This document shows positions 1 through 10,118 of a stretch of DNA of 64,000 bases, piece by piece; within the stretch, counting starts at the first letter, position 1, and each line of letters starts with the position of its first letter. Source of the stretch: Euclidia mi (Eukaryota > Arthropoda > Insecta > Lepidoptera > Erebidae); contig OX123182.2 in assembly GCA_944739405.2 (NCBI GenBank), positions 43,525,598-43,589,597 of the forward strand, in the 5' to 3' direction. The notes beneath the pieces were generated by a model. It was not told the origin of the DNA. It saw nothing but the letters and a program-made list of their open reading frames with translations, and searched no databases. Both the position numbers and the translations under genes were made by a program.

Positions 1-415
1 GCCTATTTGACCTCCGCAACCCAAAGCGATAGCTATATTCCACGGTTGAGACTAGTGTCAGTTTATTCATAGGCATTTACTTCCTATAACGACTGTCAAA
101 GATCTTCATTACAGCCGGTACCGACGGCTTAACGTGCTCTCCGAGGTACAAGGCAAGCGATAATTTTTCATTTAACACGCATGTAACTCCGAAAAGTCAT
201 TAGTGCGCGCCGTGGATTCAAATCTGATACCCTCTACATGGAAGTCTGTGGGTATCTGCTATTGCTGCTTAAAACTCAACACTAAACAATATATTCATAC
301 ATAGCCTGTGGGTCTGTCAGGTACAAGGATTTACATCTGATTTTACTCACTGCACTGATAACATGTCACAGAGAATGTATGGAGGTGTCCACTCAGAATT
401 TAACAACCAAATGCT
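1..415 (+). repeat. Dispersed repeat U, copy 1
   Basis: Non-coding repeat of unknown class. Parts recur at 51538-51722 (same strand, lacking the segment equivalent to about 95-335), at 30004-30168 (opposite strand, matching about 80-240) and at 58846-58948 (opposite strand, matching about 2-90). No ORF, LTR or terminal inverted repeat was found. The left end may lie outside the window. The mosaic of partial copies suggests an old, fragmented element. Confidence 0.7.
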
Positions 416-515
416 GACGATGAATAATAATTATGCAATGCATAACAAGCACGACAAGGACCTTATATTTAAGCTTGTTATTAAACCTTCGTGACATCCT
501 TATAACCGTTGCCCT

Positions 516-709
516 TGTGGTGTTGAAGGTGGTTCGAAATTAAAGAACGCTATCGATATCGAGACACATACACTTTAATGTTCTTTTAATCTGCTCTTAC
601 AATAGGTGCCTTAGTATCATAACTAACACGTGCTTATATGCTAAATAACTTATCAAATACTTATCTATCATATATCTAATGATATGTGATGGACGTTACA
701 CATACCGCA
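516..709 (-). repeat. 3' LTR of the minus-strand gypsy element
   Basis: 194-bp LTR, matching 17362-17564 along its length. On the element strand it begins TGCGGT and ends CACCACA. The flanking CCCT at 512-515 matches the copy beyond the other LTR. A purine-rich stretch (about 710-722 read on the minus strand, AGGATGGGTGA) immediately precedes it and could be the polypurine tract. Confidence 0.85.
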
Positions 710-2231
710 TCACCCATCCTAAAAGAAAAAATTTAATATAATTATTTTTTTTTTCAAGTCAGTTGTTATATAACCTAGTTCTATTCTTATGTACAATATC
801 TATTTTATTTTTACATTTAATTACGACATTAGGCGATTCGTCTTTTATCACCTTAATTTTTTTTCAATCTCTGTTTTTATAAATTACGGCATAAAAGTTG
901 AAATAATTGGTCTATAATTTTATCGCTTCGTGGAGCTCTTTTTATTCAGGTACTTATTAAGTTATGCAAAACAAATTTATTAAAGTTAATTATTTTCTTA
1001 ATTATATTTTTTTTAAATTAACGAAAAATGAAAGTTCTAAAAAATGTTATACGAAAATTTTTTTTGGTAATATATTATTATTGCTGTTTTCGCATCTGAT
1101 ATAGGTATTAATTAACATTGGGAAAAAAATGTTTACGTCAATTGTTAAGAAATTGTTTCTATTTTGGGATTTAAAAACTGTTTTTTTACTATCTTATAGC
1201 ATAGGTGAAATGATGATTTTTTTTATAGATTCACGCCTGTATCCCCGAAGGGGTAGGCAGAAGTGTAATATTACACCCACATTTCGCCATGAATTTTTAG
1301 GTCCCACGTAATAGGGGGCGAGCCTATTGCCGTACCGGACACATTACCAGACTCCTAACGGAAAAACCCAATAACACTTTGCCCGACCCGAGAATCGAAC
1401 CTGATACCTCCCAATCCCACGCGCACATTTATGCCGCGAGACCAACGAGGCAAAAACATTTTTTTTTTTAATATTTTTTTTTTGTTTATAATCGTTTTTT
1501 TATATTTCAATTGTTTAAATAATTAGTTAAGAAATTATTTTATTTTTAAAAATCATCATTGACCCTTTTCAATGGAATAACAGAGAAATATTTTTTTTTT
1601 ATAAATAATTTAATTGTTTATTAACTTAACAATTTGTTATAAACAAATAATATAAACCGTTATATTTCTTTCCGAAAACTTCAAAAAATTACAAAAACAA
1701 CCATATGTAACAAAGTTAGGATATTTTGTTTTTTGTATTTTTACAACACTTTTTAATATTATATAATAATGAAATTACAGCCGTTACATAATTTGTCAAG
1801 TTAAAATTTGTTATAACTTTTAAACTATTAGAGATAGGGTAAAGAACATTCAAGTCATTTTTGTAAAGGATTTATTTATCTGTAAAATTATATGAAATGA
1901 AACGACTGCCCGTCTATAAAACAAAAAATGAATTAATCTTAAATCGAAAAAATCGATTCTGTAACTATTAGATTGTTTGTTGAAGTGGAAATTTTCTCCT
2001 CTTTCTGGATCTTTTTTCAAAATTCCTTAAATATCATTATTTTAAAAGTTATTTACGAAAAACTAATTCCCTTTTTTGTATCTTATTCTGTTAATAACAA
2101 AAGCAATTTTAATGTGCTAATATACCCTTAAAAAACATTTTTCTAGACGTCATTCCGAATCAAATGAGCCATCGCACATATTTTTAGGAGCTTTATTTCT
2201 ATTTAACATGTTTTTGAACTTGTTGACTAGA
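710..2231. other. AT-rich 3' part of gypsy element; no ORF recognised
   Basis: Where the end of integrase and any env gene would lie, only AT-rich, stop-filled sequence is seen, apart from a SINE at 1225-1452. The short ORF at 1129-1311 runs into the SINE and has no recognisable domain. The integrase core was probably lost by deletion. Confidence 0.5.
1225..1452 (-). mobile_element. tRNA-derived SINE, family 1 (copy 1)
   Basis: On the minus strand it starts with a tRNA-like head: A box TGGTCTCGCGGC, then a B box in which GGTTCGATTC is slightly altered. A body with CGTGGGACCT and a conserved CCCCTTCGGGG hairpin follows, ending in the CAGGCGTGA tail. The same structure recurs at 20435-20700, 30506-30751 and 49139-49340. 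It is inserted in the 3' region of the gypsy element. Confidence 0.85.
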
Positions 2232-2610
2232 CTAATACACATTTCCATAATTATCTTTGTCAAGAGGACCCACAATGTCTAAATAAATCTTTCTAAAAGA
2301 TGACGATGCAGTCGTAGTGATCGTCAACGGTTCTTTTGTATTTCTATGATTTTTTTGTTTTTGAATTTTTTCACATTTTCGTACGTATTCCACAATATCT
2401 TTTTCAATGGACCGCCAATAATAATACTTTTTTATGTTGTTAACCATCCTATGTATCCCGGCATGACCACTACTCGGTAAAATATGAAAGTCGTTCATTA
2501 TAACCCTTTTTTCGTCTTTATCTTCGACTCTTTGTACATCTTTCACTACGCATTCTCTAAAATCTTGAGATAATATTACTCGTCTCGCAAAGATGCCGAT
2601 AAAGAATTAT
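2232..2610 (-). pseudogene. Gypsy integrase, N-terminal part (broken)
   Basis: Minus-strand remnant of the integrase that would insert element cDNA into the host genome. It shows the zinc-binding start (HAGIH, then a single Cys in KCEKI where the family has CxxC, so one zinc ligand is lost) and the first core aspartate in YLDIVGPL. The frame stops soon after GNVY, and the rest of the DDE core is absent. The upstream frame from about 2610 carries the linker that joins RNase H to integrase in this family. A SINE fragment at 2611-2700 interrupts it. Not functional. Confidence 0.85.
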
Positions 2611-2700
2611 ACATACATAGTCTCACGCCTATAACCCCGAAGAGGTAGGCAGAGGTGTATTTCTACACCCACTTTTCGCCAGATATACTTTAGTCCCACA
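2611..2700 (-). mobile_element. SINE family 1, 5'-truncated fragment
   Basis: About 90 bp matching only the 3' half of SINE family 1 (CACCCAC, a CCCCGAAGAGG hairpin, GGCGTGAGACTATG tail with TATG repeats on the minus strand). The tRNA head is absent, as expected for a 5'-truncated retroposed copy. It sits inside the gypsy pol linker between RNase H and integrase. Confidence 0.8.
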
Positions 2701-2807
2701 GAATCATAGTTTATATAAATATTCGAGTTTTCTGGCACATATAACAAATTGCGTGACTTTGAAAATATGTTATTCTTCTTGTTACGTAACAACTTATTCC
2801 ATGAATC

Positions 2808-2919
2808 TAATCTTATTTGAACTAGTTCAATAATGATATTGAACTAGTTCAAATAAGATTAATAATTATAAATTCTTAAAAAACACTGACATGAGTCAGT
2901 GTTTTTTTAAGAATTTATA
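2808..2919. repeat. Two adjacent long palindromes
   Basis: 2808-2831 and 2838-2861 are perfect 24-nt inverted repeats with a 6-nt loop. 2867-2890 and 2895-2919 form a second hairpin with 24/25-nt arms (one extra T in a T-run) and the 4-nt loop ATGA. They interrupt the gypsy pol frame just after the RNase H region and do not look like the ends of a known transposon. Confidence 0.9.
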
Positions 2920-3193
2920 CGATCCTAGGGCGATCAATCCTACTAACCGTAGAATCTTCCTTGTCAGTATCCGATTTTTCGACTCTAATAGACTTTTATT
3001 TCGTGTTCTCGTAAGTACACGTAAAGTCTTTTCATGTATATTTTTTAAATCATCACTCGATAGAACTATTCTGGACAATGCATCTGCTAACACACTATCT
3101 TTTCCTTTTACGTATTCGACCTCGAAGTCGTATTCTTCCAAACATAGTCGGAATTTTGTTAACCTGCTTGACGGATCTGTCATGTTAAATAAA
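2896..3193 (-). pseudogene. Gypsy RNase H, C-terminal part
   Basis: Minus-strand continuation of the RNase H domain interrupted at the TA target of the 3196-10687 insertion. The visible family motif is DSVLADALSRI, the conserved end of the domain. Joining this segment to 10690 onward after removing the insert and one TA restores the frame exactly. The segment ends in the palindromes at 2808-2919. Confidence 0.88.
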
Positions 3194-3500
3194 TACACCA
3201 CTATTTTAATTAGTACAAAAACTTTAATGACAGATTAGCAAAGATATTATAATCATATATGGAACGTAAGAATTTCATAATATCAAAAAGAGCAAAGTTA
3301 TTATCATTTATTTATTGTAGAACATCTCACTTAAATCATAGTCATATTTTACAATCCATTCACAAATTCATTGATAATATTCCATCCCGCTCATTCGCAT
3401 TCTCTCTGTCGCTTATGATGTAGGTAGCCATAGAAAATAAAATTAAGAAAAATAATAAATGTAGGTAGTTATTTTTTAATTTTGTTAATTCTACCCTCTC

Positions 3501-4020
3501 TGGTAGCGCCATCTACCTTCCTATCCGTAACTAATCGCATCAACATCAATCGTTCCACGTTCTAGTGCGAGCGATATCATATTTCCGTCCCGCTCTATCC
3601 CACTCCCTGGAAGAGGCACTGCCTTCAGCCTGATTCGTCGCCGCGATCGTCGACGCGAGTGAGTCGAGAACATTCCGCTCGCTGAGAACGCCGTCTCGTT
3701 CGCACCGCGCCGCTCCCGTATGTGTTTATTACCGCTTCCACCAAGGAAAACCCGCTCGCAAGTGAAAGTGAAACGAATGGTGTAGTGTAGTGAATCAAAC
3801 AGCTTCAGGATTCTCGAAAACACCAGGAGACTGTCCTTCTGAGAAGAAGAAGATTTCCGTATAAGGTAAGTGCCCTCCATCCTTGAAATATCCTATACCC
3901 ACTCACAATCACCTCATCCCGTAACCATCTCCTAGGCGGCGAAGAACCGCTATCCTCTCTATACACTCCATTTCCTTCTCCAAGTCGCCTACCCTACGGT
4001 TTCGGTGTAAAGCCGAACCA
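3501..4020 (+). repeat. 5' LTR of BEL element
   Basis: 520-bp LTR beginning TGGTAGCG and ending GAACCA. It contains 23 bp (about 3712-3734) lacking from the 3' LTR, which accounts for the whole length difference. The next 335 bases to the gag ATG are the leader. No tRNA primer site could be assigned with confidence. Confidence 0.93.
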
Positions 4021-4355
4021 TTTTTTTGATCCATACGAGTCGGATTTATTTACGTTTTTATACGTTATATCGCTATACCTAGGCAGTTATAGCACCTAGC
4101 TATACTCCTAATATATTCACATAACCGTCACATGGTTATTTCCGCCCGCATCAGTAGGTAAACTTTTATGTAGCTACCTACTTATTAAATTATTATTTCT
4201 GCAACTACCATAGTTGTCTTGTAAATCTCATATTTCAAGTAACTTTTATTTCCTCAGCTCTAAAGTGTTGCCTACTTAGCCTACTTAGGTAAAATAATAG
4301 ATACATTAGATATTCTTATTTTGTTTCGTTCTCATTAGCTTATACTTACGTAAGC

Positions 4356-6386
4356 ATGTCACAACAAAAGAAGTCACGCGTGTCGGAAGACAAAGAGATG
4401 ACAATCTTAGAAGCAAAACGCAATATTTTATTTGAGCGCATTCAAAATATCTATGAACGATCAAAAACCGCATCTATGTCTGACAGTAATAGCGAAGCAT
4501 TTCTCAGTTATTGTATAACAGTAGATAGTATTCGAACAAATTTTTATAAGTTGTTAGACGATTATAACGCAAGATTACTTTCTATCAATCCTGATGAAAA
4601 ACCGAACTATCAGGCGTATACCTCATTCGAAGATCTTTATTGTATTATTAAGCGTATACAATCGCAATTGGAGGGTAAATGTTCAGCAGAGCCCGTTGCC
4701 CGCAAACCGAGATTACCGCCAATCGAGATTATGTCGTTTGACGGAGATATACGAAATTGGCCGTTATTCTATGCGAGTTTTAAGTCTACAGTGCACGATA
4801 ATGGTTCTCTGACAGATGCTGACAGGTTGTACTATTTAATAGGTAAACTGTCACCGAAGGCCCAGTCCGTATTTGCAGGTGTCACACCCAGTGCTGAGAA
4901 TTATCAGGTCATATTTCAGTCACTACTTGACAGATATCAGGACACGCGCGTCCTAGCGTCTACGTACTTTGACCAAGCTTTAAATCTCAAATTGTCCGGC
5001 AACGCATCTGTCTCGAATTTCCAGCTGTTTATTGATAACTTCGTAACCGCGGTTAATTCTCTTAGGAATTTAAAATCAGAAGATCTTTCCGACTCTATGT
5101 TGCTTCAACTCGCTTTAAAAAAGTTTGACACTGATACAATTCGCGCATTCGAGATGACGGAACGCAATAATAAAATACCTACACTAGATAGTTTTATTTC
5201 GTTCATCAAAGATCAGTGTCGAATATTTCATAATACGCAGTCGGGTTCACCTGGCCCGTCTAACACTAACAGCAACAAACAAAGGTTGAATAAATCGCGA
5301 AATAGTAATAATAACTCGATCCCTAATCCACAATCTTACGTAACATGTTCGGAATCTAATAGTAATAATTCACAGAAGTGTCTGTGCAGTAATATAGTGC
5401 ACGACCATTACTATAAGTGTCCCACCTTTAATGATTTAAATCCAATTGCTCGTTTTAAAAGCGTAAAAGATAACAAAGCTTGCATTAATTGCTTAAGCAT
5501 AAAACATAAAACGAGTAATTGTTCCAGTAGAACGAGATGTCGCTCGTGTAAACAAAAACATCATACACTGTTACATTTCGATAAAAATAACCGGTTGTCA
5601 AGTCAAGCCGCTAATCTTGACACACTCGCGCCGCAGGTGCAGACCACGGTAGCTGCGCCTTCCGCGTCTGAGGGCGAAGTATCGTTGTGTATGACATCCA
5701 TTGCGCGGGCGACGCGCACGCGAGGACGGCACTCGCGCATCTATAATGATCCGTGCAGGGCCAAAACGCAGTGTACGGCGTCTAAGACGGTACTGTTAGC
5801 AACAGCGCAAGTTCTTGTATATGATGTTAATGGGTCGCCGCACATGGTACGTTGTCTGCTAGATAGCGCATCTCAGACCAATCTAATAACATCGGAATGC
5901 TTTAAACGCCTCGGATTATGGAATAACTTTAAAAATACTAACTCAACCGTCAAAGGGATAGGTGGATCAGAAAGGCATTGCAAAGGTTCCGTAGATATTA
6001 AAATATATTTGCGTTTTGATAGGGATATTAATTTAAACATTTCTTCGCTTATCGTGGAACGTATTACGGACACGTTGCCAAACGCTAATGTAGACGTAGC
6101 ATCACTCACTCATCTCGAGTCATTGCCGCTAGCCGACGCGGAGTTTGCGAATCCGGCAGGCATTGATCTTTTGATCGGAGCTTCAATATTTCCGCACTTG
6201 CTACTAACTAACATAGTACGTAGTGAGCGATATGATTTACCGCCCGCTATTGAGACGGTACTTGGGTATGTGATTATGGGTACCGTACCTACGTTACATA
6301 CTTCTCATTGTATTACGTCTTGTTGTTGTTCTGCTCTTCAAGAGATCAAGGTGGGTGCTAAAACTGTGTGTAAGATAAAGCACTAA
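4356..6386 (+). CDS. BEL/Pao Gag-protease polyprotein
   Basis: 676-aa ORF starting at an ATG 335 bases after the 5' LTR. Residues 120-215 match the DUF1759 capsid-like region of BEL/Pao Gag (FDGDIRNWPLFY). Two Cys/His clusters follow: CLCS...HYYKC at 342-355, and a knuckle-like CINC...H...C...C at 376-405. Residues 477-642 are the aspartic protease, with active site LLDSASQ (DSAS at 503-506 rather than the usual DSGS), IGAS at 607-610 and the terminal GYVIMG. The reading frame ends just after protease because the following RT segment has been replaced by a minisatellite. The Gag part would assemble the particle and bind RNA; the protease would cleave the polyprotein. No internal stop is seen. 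Confidence 0.93.
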   Translation: MSQQKKSRVSEDKEMTILEAKRNILFERIQNIYERSKTASMSDSNSEAFLSYCITVDSIRTNFYKLLDDYNARLLSINPDEKPNYQAYTSFEDLYCIIKRIQSQLEGKCSAEPVARKPRLPPIEIMSFDGDIRNWPLFYASFKSTVHDNGSLTDADRLYYLIGKLSPKAQSVFAGVTPSAENYQVIFQSLLDRYQDTRVLASTYFDQALNLKLSGNASVSNFQLFIDNFVTAVNSLRNLKSEDLSDSMLLQLALKKFDTDTIRAFEMTERNNKIPTLDSFISFIKDQCRIFHNTQSGSPGPSNTNSNKQRLNKSRNSNNNSIPNPQSYVTCSESNSNNSQKCLCSNIVHDHYYKCPTFNDLNPIARFKSVKDNKACINCLSIKHKTSNCSSRTRCRSCKQKHHTLLHFDKNNRLSSQAANLDTLAPQVQTTVAAPSASEGEVSLCMTSIARATRTRGRHSRIYNDPCRAKTQCTASKTVLLATAQVLVYDVNGSPHMVRCLLDSASQTNLITSECFKRLGLWNNFKNTNSTVKGIGGSERHCKGSVDIKIYLRFDRDINLNISSLIVERITDTLPNANVDVASLTHLESLPLADAEFANPAGIDLLIGASIFPHLLLTNIVRSERYDLPPAIETVLGYVIMGTVPTLHTSHCITSCCCSALQEIKVGAKTVCKIKH

Positions 6387-6390
6387 TTAG

Positions 6391-6503
6391 CTATGCTATG
6401 CTATGCTATGCTATGCTATGCTACGCTATGCTACGCTATGCTACGTTATGCTACGCTATGCTACGCTATGCTATGCTATGCTATGCTACGCTATGCTATG
6501 CTA
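6391..6503. repeat. (CTATG)n minisatellite in place of reverse transcriptase
   Basis: More than 20 tandem pentamers, CTATG mixed with the variant CTACG, partly in a 10-bp higher-order unit CTACGCTATG. It starts 4 bp after the Gag-protease stop and ends about 35 bp before the RT active-site codons. In intact BEL elements several hundred codons of RT fill this interval, so a deletion was filled or sealed by a repeat expansion. Confidence 0.95.
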
Positions 6504-6540
6504 AGCTTAGCGTAACACTATACTATACTACACATCCGCT

Positions 6541-9084
6541 TTGTATATAGATGACATTGCCTGTAATGTCATACCCGCTCCGCTAGCAATTTCGCTTTGT
6601 GAAGAGCTTATTCAGCTTTTCAAGCGAGGCCAGTTTGATCTTGTCAAATGGACAAGCAACTCTAAGGAGGTTCTCGCACGCATACCAGATTCTCATAAGG
6701 CTTCTCCAGACATTGAGTTTGAGAAGTCTGTACCGCATAAGGTTCTCGGTTTACGCTGGGACAAATCCTGCGATAGTTTTCGGTTTGACGTCTCACCACC
6801 AGATGATAAGTGCACCAAATGCACTTTGCTGTCCACAGTGGCTCGACTATGGGACATAATGGGTTTTGTGGCTCCCACAATTTTGTACGCCAAGCACTTG
6901 ATCAAAGAGCTTTGGCTATCAAAGTGTGAGTGGGATGAAACACCCCCTGACCATATTGTCGCCGCTTGGGGCCAGTTTTGTATTGAGCTTACCGCGCTCA
7001 ATCAAGTTACTATTCCGCGTCATCTTGGGTTGGTAGATGGATGTACCATCAACTTGATAGGTTTCGCTGACGCCAGCGAGCGTGCTTACGGCGGAGTCGT
7101 ATATCTGCAAGTCCGCATTGGTTCTAACTACTCGGTGCAGTTAGTTTGTGCCAAGTCTAAGGTCTCGCCTGTTAAAACCGTTTCAGTTGCGAGACTGGAG
7201 TTGTGCGCGGCCCTTCTGCTGTCTCAGTTGCTCCGCAAGGTTCAAGACACAGTTTTGCCCCACTACCCCATTAATAAATTATACGCATTTTCCGACTCCA
7301 AAGTAGTGCTCGCTTGGATTCATTCTTCTCCTCATCGCTGGCAGACTTTTGTCGCCAACCGCGTTAGCAAATTGATTGAACTGGTTCCTGCTACTTGTTT
7401 CAATCACGTCGCGGGTATTGAGAACCCCGCAGATTGCTTGTCTCGTGGTGTCACTCCACTTAATCTTCTGCATCATCCATTGTGGCGTCGTGGACCTTCT
7501 TGGATCTCCCATGATCCGTCAGAATGGCCCATGCAACCCTTTGACCACAGTGCAGAAGACGAAGATGTACCCGAACGGAAGTCTGTTTCTTATCCCGTGA
7601 TTGCTGAGGTTGCGGAGTCTCCCATCTATGCACTCGTACTACGCATGTCATCGTGGTCTAAGTTACTCCGCGCCATCGTTTATGTCTATAGGTTTCTTAG
7701 GCACCTACGTAATGAGACTTTTGTATCAAGTACTGATCTCAAATTCGCAGAATGTAAGTTACTACGAGCTGTACAAGCTGTTCATTTTAGTAACGACATT
7801 CAAAATTTAAAGGACAATGTACCTTGTTCTCCCGCTATCCTTAGACTCAAGCCGTTTCTCGATGAACACGGCGTCATACGCGTTGGGGGTCGTCTGTCAA
7901 ATTCGGATGAACCTTATAACTACAAACATCCTTGTATTCTGCCGCGACATGATCATGTTGTCGACCTTCTTGTTGATTTTTATCACAAGAAGCACCTCCA
8001 TGCCGGTCCGGAGTTGCTTATGTCCTTACTTAGGCATAAGTATTGGATTTTAGCCGCTCGACGAATAATTCGTCACAGAATACATAAATGTAACGTCTGT
8101 TTCAAATTTCGTCCGCGTCCGACTTTCCCTCCCATGACCGATCTCCCTAGCCAGCGCGTCAACCAGGTTGCTAAAGCGTTTACACACACCGGTTGTGATT
8201 ACGCAGGACCACTGCAGTATACGCCAGTGCGTGGTCGAGGTGTTAAAAGCCGTAAAGCCTGGCTATGTATTTTTACATGCTTAACGACGCGCGCTACGCA
8301 TATTGAAGTTGCGACAGACTTAAGCACGGTGTCATTCCTGGCAGCCCTTAAACGATTTCTCTCACGGCGCGGCCCTATACAGTGTTTGTACACGGATAAC
8401 GGCACTTGTTTTGTGGGCGCAAGCTCTTATTTACGCGACCTTTATAAGTTTCTCAGGGAAGAATATCGTACTCGTCTTCAGGAGGAACTTTCCATAAATC
8501 ATATTGACTGGAAGTTTATTCCACCAGCATCACCGCATTTCGGTGGATGTTGGGAAAGCATGGTCAAAGTAATTAAAACGCATCTCTTCAAGGTTATAGG
8601 TCAACAGATCCTCTCTTACGAAGAGCTTTTAACTGTCCTTGCACAAGTCGAGGCACTGATCAACTCGCGTCCGCTCACGGCATTGAGTAGTGACCCTGCA
8701 GAATCATCCGCGTTAAGCCCTGCACATTTTCTGAACACAGTGCCATTATCGTCATTTCCGGCTCCTGAAGCAGACTCTTCAAGCTTGCTCCAGAGACATA
8801 CTCTGCTGGATAAACTCGTGCAGTCGTTCTGGCGGCGCTGGCGTGTGGAATATCTACACCAGCTTCAGGCTAGATCCAAGTGGAATAGTCCTGCATCCCC
8901 TATACAGGAGGGTACGTTGGTCGTCATAATACATGATAATGCTCCGCCGCTTTCATGGCCGTTAGCCATCGTAGAGAAATTGCATACTTCCAAGGACGGT
9001 ACAACTCGCGTTGTTACCGTGAAAACCGCCAAAGGGAGTTACGTGCGCCCTGTTGTACGTCTCTGTCCGCTTCCAACTCAGTGA
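6541..9084 (+). CDS. BEL/Pao Pol: end of RT, RNase H, integrase (5'-truncated)
   Basis: 847-codon open frame with no ATG at its left end; it enters directly at the RT catalytic YIDD (residues 2-5). Residues about 65-150 are the Pao-type connection region (LLSTVARLWDIMGFVAPT). RNase H spans about 170-300 with acidic residues D177, E220, D252 and D298. The integrase zinc region has H482, H487, C517 and C520. The DDE core is intact: D553, D619 and E672. A DUF5641-like C-terminus (about 750-845) ends at the TGA. Without the RT fingers and palm the product cannot synthesise cDNA. No frameshifts are seen, consistent with the near-identical LTRs. Confidence 0.93.
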   Translation: MYIDDIACNVIPAPLAISLCEELIQLFKRGQFDLVKWTSNSKEVLARIPDSHKASPDIEFEKSVPHKVLGLRWDKSCDSFRFDVSPPDDKCTKCTLLSTVARLWDIMGFVAPTILYAKHLIKELWLSKCEWDETPPDHIVAAWGQFCIELTALNQVTIPRHLGLVDGCTINLIGFADASERAYGGVVYLQVRIGSNYSVQLVCAKSKVSPVKTVSVARLELCAALLLSQLLRKVQDTVLPHYPINKLYAFSDSKVVLAWIHSSPHRWQTFVANRVSKLIELVPATCFNHVAGIENPADCLSRGVTPLNLLHHPLWRRGPSWISHDPSEWPMQPFDHSAEDEDVPERKSVSYPVIAEVAESPIYALVLRMSSWSKLLRAIVYVYRFLRHLRNETFVSSTDLKFAECKLLRAVQAVHFSNDIQNLKDNVPCSPAILRLKPFLDEHGVIRVGGRLSNSDEPYNYKHPCILPRHDHVVDLLVDFYHKKHLHAGPELLMSLLRHKYWILAARRIIRHRIHKCNVCFKFRPRPTFPPMTDLPSQRVNQVAKAFTHTGCDYAGPLQYTPVRGRGVKSRKAWLCIFTCLTTRATHIEVATDLSTVSFLAALKRFLSRRGPIQCLYTDNGTCFVGASSYLRDLYKFLREEYRTRLQEELSINHIDWKFIPPASPHFGGCWESMVKVIKTHLFKVIGQQILSYEELLTVLAQVEALINSRPLTALSSDPAESSALSPAHFLNTVPLSSFPAPEADSSSLLQRHTLLDKLVQSFWRRWRVEYLHQLQARSKWNSPASPIQEGTLVVIIHDNAPPLSWPLAIVEKLHTSKDGTTRVVTVKTAKGSYVRPVVRLCPLPTQ

Positions 9085-9285
9085 GATCTAGCCTGAAGTT
9101 GGACTTACCTCTTAGTTTAAGTATTTAGTTAGTAGTTTTCGCTATTATTGCGTTTGTAGCTTTCGCTAAAGTTAATTTAGAATAATTTTATTGTCATATC
9201 GCTGTCTTAGCCTATTGATGGGTTATGCGGTAGTACACCCAACATAGCTAAGTTCAATTCTATTTTTTTTAAAGGCAACCCTTTA

Positions 9286-9298
9286 GGGCCGGGGGATA
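9286..9298 (+). other. BEL polypurine tract
   Basis: The purine-rich GGGCCGGGGGATA directly abuts the TG of the 3' LTR, the position where plus-strand DNA synthesis is primed. Assigned from position and composition. Confidence 0.6.
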
Positions 9299-9795
9299 TG
9301 GTAGCGCCATCTACCTTCCTATCCATAACTAATCGCATCAACATCAATCGTTCCACGTTCTAGTGCGAGCGATATCATATTTCCGTCCCGCTCTATCCCA
9401 CTCCCTGGAAGAGGCACTGCCTTCAGCCTGATTCGTCGCCGCGATCGTCGACGCGAGTGAGTCGAGAACATTCCGCTCACTGAGAACGCCGTCTCGTTCG
9501 CACCGCGCCGCTCCACCAAGGAAAACCCGCTCGCAAGTGAAAGTGAAACGAATGGTGTAGTGTAGTGAATCAAACAGCTTCAGGATTCTCGAAAACACCA
9601 GGAGACTGTCCTTCTGAGAAGAATAAGATTTTCGTATAAGGTAAGTGCCCTCCATCCTTGAAATATCCTATACCCACTCACAATCACCTCATCCCGTAAC
9701 CATCTCCTAGGCGGCGAAGAACCGCTATCCTCTCTATACAGTCCATTTCCTTCTCCAAGTCGCCTACCCTATGGTTTCGGTGTAAAGCCGAACCA
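9299..9795 (+). repeat. 3' LTR of BEL element
   Basis: 497-bp LTR, the pair of 3501-4020, ending GAACCA immediately before the CTCTC duplication. It lacks the 23-bp segment present in the 5' LTR; otherwise it differs at only a few bases. Confidence 0.94.
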
Positions 9796-9985
9796 CTCTC
9801 CTTCATACTTCATTCGGGCTTAGGACCGGTAAAATTTATCGTTTAACAAGTAATTAAATACGGAGGTATGTAATTAGAAAGCAAACAAATATCAAAATAA
9901 AAGAAGGTGTTCTGGACTAAAAGAAAAGAGTAATTTTGGCATATTTATGAAGTTAGAATCATCGGCTATTTATAAATATTATTTT

Positions 9986-10070
9986 ATCATCATCATGTCA
10001 GCCTAGAGACGTCCACTGCTGGACATAAGCCTTCCTCAAGGTGTGTGGAGAACACAGACCGATTTTGAGC
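9986..10070 (-). mobile_element. RTE-type LINE 3' end fragment
   Basis: On the minus strand it reads GGCTTATGTCCAGCAGTGGA followed by a short spacer and an ATGATGATG tail. This is the terminal QQW-coding block and repeat tail of lepidopteran RTE LINEs; compare 62869-63030. It is a heavily 5'-truncated insertion inside the mariner-like element. Confidence 0.7.
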
Positions 10071-10118
10071 CGCTAGCATCAAATTATTACTTACTTAAGT
10101 ACGTATTATTTACTAAAC

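Larger units (their letters stand above)
3501..9795 (+). mobile_element. BEL/Pao LTR retrotransposon, young but RT-deleted
   Basis: Nearly identical LTRs (3501-4020 and 9299-9795; I count about six substitutions and one 23-bp indel by eye) are flanked by the perfect 5-bp duplication CTCTC (3496-3500 and 9796-9800). Inside are a gag-protease ORF, a CTATG minisatellite and a pol ORF running from the RT active site through RNase H and integrase to the C-terminal DUF5641-type domain. The first half of RT is missing, so the copy could move only with enzyme supplied by a relative. Confidence 0.95.

Noticed and set aside
3521..3880. 119-aa minus-strand ORF, repeated at 9319-9655
   Set aside because: Lies wholly inside the two BEL LTRs, antisense to the element; repeated only because the LTR is repeated.
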